Part shown: one piece after another, positions 32,544 to 34,686 of the stretch
Position numbering within the stretch: position 1 is the first letter of the stretch
Layout: every line of letters starts with the position of its first letter
Source: a virus
Length of the DNA stretch: 34,686 nt
Virus record (IMG/VR): IMGVR_UViG_3300006329_000005
Location: 1-34,686 of that record
Direction: 5' to 3' (one strand)
Translations under genes and position numbers: made by a program
The notes under the pieces: generated by a model
Seen by the model: the letters and a program-made list of their open reading frames with translations, nothing else
The model's database searches: none
What the model was told of the DNA's origin: nothing

Positions 32544-33616
32544 AATTTTTAGAATTCTTAAAAGAAGCAACAGCAAAGGGTAAAACCCCTGCTGAGAAAA
32601 AGAAAGAAGCACAAGAGGCAGACAACCATGTTGCTATAACCTTTGGTCGCTTCAATCCTCCGCATGCAGGTCATGGTAAACTTCTTGACGCAGTGAAGGC
32701 ACATGGTGGTGACTCTGGTAACTATAGGATCTATCCTTCTAGGTCACAGGATCATAAGAAGAATCCTTTAGGTGCTCAATCTAAGGTTGATCACATGCGT
32801 AAGATGTTTAAAGGACATAAGGACGCAATACAAAACAATGAAGGTCAACGTAATGTGTTTGATATCCTCAGAGATATAAATGACGAGGGTAAAGAGCATG
32901 TAACTATGGTAGTTGGAGATGATCGTGTCAAAGAATTCGAGAAGATCACTAACAAATACAATGGAATCCATTATGATTTCAAGACTATTAATATCAAGTC
33001 TGCTGGTGCTAGAGATCCAAAGTCTGAAGATCCAGTCGAGAAGTTAAGTGCTAGTGGTCAGAGGAAGCATGCTTCTGGTGATGACTATGATTCATTCCAT
33101 GCAGGTCTACCTAAAGGTACCAGTAAGAAGTATGGTAAGCAGTTAATGGCAGACGTGAAGGCAGGTATGACACCTCCTAAGAAGGAAAGTAAGAAGAAGA
33201 CTACCAAAAAAGAATCTGTCTGGGACTATGCACCTAAGCTAGACTACGATTCATTCAGAGATTTCTATATGCTCAACCAAATCTTCAAGGTAGGAGCATT
33301 AGTAGAGCATGACGACACAGGATTGCGTGGTCATGTTGTCCACCGTGGTACCAATTACATTATTATGAAGGACGATAAAAACATTGAGTTACGTGCTTGG
33401 TTACAGCATGTGACAGAGGTAACTGAATTGTCTCCTGAGCAACAGAGAGCAGCAGATACCACTAAGGACCAGTCTAACTACTCTGCTGATGATGGCAGTG
33501 GTAATACGTGGAAGGCAGGTACAGATACATATAGAATAGCACTTCAATCTATGACCCCTGGACAAGAGGTCAAGAAGTTTTCTGACTTCAATGCAGAAAT
33601 CAGAAATAATAAATAA
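32540..33616 (+). CDS. HIGH-family nucleotidyltransferase with KOW-like C-terminal domain
   Basis: 358-residue protein. ITFGRFNPPHAGHGKLL (H42, H45) is the HxGH-type ATP-binding motif of cytidylyltransferase/NMN adenylyltransferase enzymes, and VVGDDRVKEF follows as in that fold. A Lys-rich linker leads to a C-terminal segment (VGALVEHDDTGLRGHVVHRGTNYIIM) like the small KOW-type barrel found in other cyanophage proteins. The catalytic ISSTxxR motif is not obvious; SASGQRKHA may take its place. The substrate could be NMN, a nucleotide or a lipid head group. Confidence 0.75.
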   Translation: MKFLEFLKEATAKGKTPAEKKKEAQEADNHVAITFGRFNPPHAGHGKLLDAVKAHGGDSGNYRIYPSRSQDHKKNPLGAQSKVDHMRKMFKGHKDAIQNNEGQRNVFDILRDINDEGKEHVTMVVGDDRVKEFEKITNKYNGIHYDFKTINIKSAGARDPKSEDPVEKLSASGQRKHASGDDYDSFHAGLPKGTSKKYGKQLMADVKAGMTPPKKESKKKTTKKESVWDYAPKLDYDSFRDFYMLNQIFKVGALVEHDDTGLRGHVVHRGTNYIIMKDDKNIELRAWLQHVTEVTELSPEQQRAADTTKDQSNYSADDGSGNTWKAGTDTYRIALQSMTPGQEVKKFSDFNAEIRNNK

Positions 33617-33656
33617 TCACGTATAAGGAAAACCTTTCTTTTCTGGACAAAGAAAA

Positions 33657-34244
33657 ATGAATTTAGAAATGCTAGTATCATCTGCTCTTATGGAGTATTC
33701 TCAAGTAGAGCAGCAGAGAATCCTTTTAGCGTTGGAAGAAGGAGCAACCCCTCCAACCCCACGTATCAAGAGAGGACTTGAGAAGGTGATGGAAGTCTTC
33801 AATACATGGGAGCCTATCGTAGAAGGATATGCTGGTTTCCCTGTTGAAAGAGATCACATCGATAAGAAGAAGCGTGAGCACGACAAAGATAGAAACATTG
33901 GACGTGTTGTACGTGACTTCGTTATCACTGGTAAGAAAGCTGACGGACGTTACATTGTCGTCGGTAAGAAAGGTGAGAAGACTGCTAAAGCACCAGAAGA
34001 TATGGGCTTGACAGCAGTTAAAGAAGGTGTTGGTATTGACATTGAGATACTTCATCAACAACTACTTGCCGAAGCTAAGAAAGCTAAAAAGGTCAAGAGA
34101 TGGTGGGATGATGATGGTGATGGCAAGGGCTATGAAAAGCACGAAGTCAAGAAGGAAGACACCGATCTTATAAATAAACTACGTGCCTCTGGTGTTTTCA
34201 CCGAAGAGGAGCTTAAAAAGATAGCGGAGACTGACCATGAGTAA
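33657..34244 (+). CDS. Hypothetical lysine-rich protein
   Basis: 195-residue charged protein with a helical N-terminus, a basic middle (RDHIDKKKREHDKDRN), a small beta segment (FVITGKKADGRYIVVGKKGEK) and a KRWWDDDGDGKGYE stretch that resembles a calcium-binding loop (DDDGDGKGYE). It follows a 40-base gap and overlaps the next gene by 8 bases. Function unknown. Confidence 0.65.
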   Translation: MNLEMLVSSALMEYSQVEQQRILLALEEGATPPTPRIKRGLEKVMEVFNTWEPIVEGYAGFPVERDHIDKKKREHDKDRNIGRVVRDFVITGKKADGRYIVVGKKGEKTAKAPEDMGLTAVKEGVGIDIEILHQQLLAEAKKAKKVKRWWDDDGDGKGYEKHEVKKEDTDLINKLRASGVFTEEELKKIAETDHE

Positions 34245-34638
34245 TCCCAATGGGAAGTCTGCACAGGATAGCTATCTCAAAACCAAAAAGAAGGGTAACG
34301 TCACGGTTAACCCCAAGAAGGAGGATCTAATGTCCGAGTTATTTCAAAAGAATTTACGCAATGCATTGCAAGAGATAAAACAGCAAGCAAAGCAATCAAT
34401 TAAAGAAGCACCAACCGTACCAGCTACTACTACTGATGGTACCAAAGAAGTATCTAAGAAGAAGTCACCTGAAACTAAGAAGACAGGTGATGTAAAACCT
34501 GAAGCACCAACAGCGTGTGAAGAGATCGATGATTCACAAGCAAAGAAAGAGATCGCAGAGCGAATGCGTCAACGTCTAGTTGCTTTAACCCAAGAGCATG
34601 ACAGGAAGTTTATGATAGATATCGCTGACCCTAAGTAA
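34237..34638 (+). CDS. Hypothetical lysine-rich protein, last gene
   Basis: 133-residue low-complexity protein, rich in Lys, Thr, Pro and Glu in the middle (EVSKKKSPETKKTGD), with amphipathic helices at both ends (LFQKNLRNALQEIKQQAKQ; KKEIAERMRQRLVALTQEHDRK). Probably partly disordered. A 7-bp inverted repeat TAGAGTA-CTA-TACTCTA (34648-34664) follows it without a T-run. Function unknown. Confidence 0.6.
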   Translation: MSNPNGKSAQDSYLKTKKKGNVTVNPKKEDLMSELFQKNLRNALQEIKQQAKQSIKEAPTVPATTTDGTKEVSKKKSPETKKTGDVKPEAPTACEEIDDSQAKKEIAERMRQRLVALTQEHDRKFMIDIADPK

Positions 34639-34686
34639 GCGTATATATAGAGTACTATACTCTAGTTGATCATGATTAACTTTTTA

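Noticed and set aside
1-34686. CRISPR arrays, insertion sequences or long direct repeats
   Set aside because: No spaced repeat array, transposase or long repeat was seen; similarity among the oxygenase genes is at the protein-motif level only.

Overview
The window is a ~34.7 kb piece of a T4-like cyanophage genome (a myovirus of marine Prochlorococcus or Synechococcus). Two things show this. First, it carries the T4-type replication and recombination core: the end of the gp55 late sigma factor, gp47/gp46, gp45, gp44, gp62, RegA, gp43, UvsX and gp41, with low G+C and stop/start overlaps (ATGA, TAATG) at most junctions. Second, it carries genes typical of cyanophages: phycobilin synthesis (pebS, pcyA), hsp20, mazG, a CobS/CobT-like pair, many 2-oxoglutarate/Fe(II) oxygenases, and a reverse-strand cassette of secreted proteins. 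No tRNA, CRISPR, insertion sequence or photosystem gene was seen.

Layout. 1-5.8 kb: 3' part of gp55, two adjacent ferredoxin-dependent bilin reductases (PebS-like, PcyA-like), one oxygenase, then gp47 and gp46 separated by a QueG-like iron-sulfur protein and a small unknown. 5.9-9.8 kb: after a hairpin, a metallopeptidase/VWA protein, an unknown, and a MoxR/CobS-like AAA+ ATPase. 9.8-15.6 kb: the clamp/clamp-loader operon (DUF3310-like, gp45, gp44, gp62, regA), split between gp44 and gp62 by a ~3 kb insert with a 23-residue membrane microprotein, three tandem oxygenase paralogues and a Dam-type methylase. 15.6-18.8 kb: small membrane proteins, two more oxygenases and a proline-rich protein. 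18.7-20.6 kb: three exported proteins on the minus strand. 20.6-23.3 kb: hsp20 behind a perfect T4-type late promoter, small membrane proteins, an oxygenase and unknowns. 23.3-29.6 kb: gp43, UvsX, an oxygenase, gp41, MazG and a small unknown. 29.6-29.9 kb: a gene-free stretch with a promoter, inverted repeats and a terminator, a candidate noncoding RNA. 29.9-34.6 kb: a possible nuclease, a ligase-like nucleotidyltransferase (KxDG), a HIGH-family nucleotidyltransferase and two lysine-rich unknowns.

How they work together. Clamp, clamp loader, polymerase, recombinase and helicase form the replisome; gp46/47 and UvsX do recombination-dependent replication; RegA represses early translation; gp55 switches on late promoters such as the one ahead of hsp20. 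The bilin reductases would act on the host tetrapyrrole pool. The most intriguing parts are the eight-member oxygenase expansion threaded through the replication genes, the peptidase-VWA/AAA+ module, a reverse-strand gene without a normal start codon, terminators that directly abut start codons or lie inside an opposing gene, the candidate RNA at 29.65-29.88 kb, and the three-gene nucleic-acid-enzyme set at the right end.
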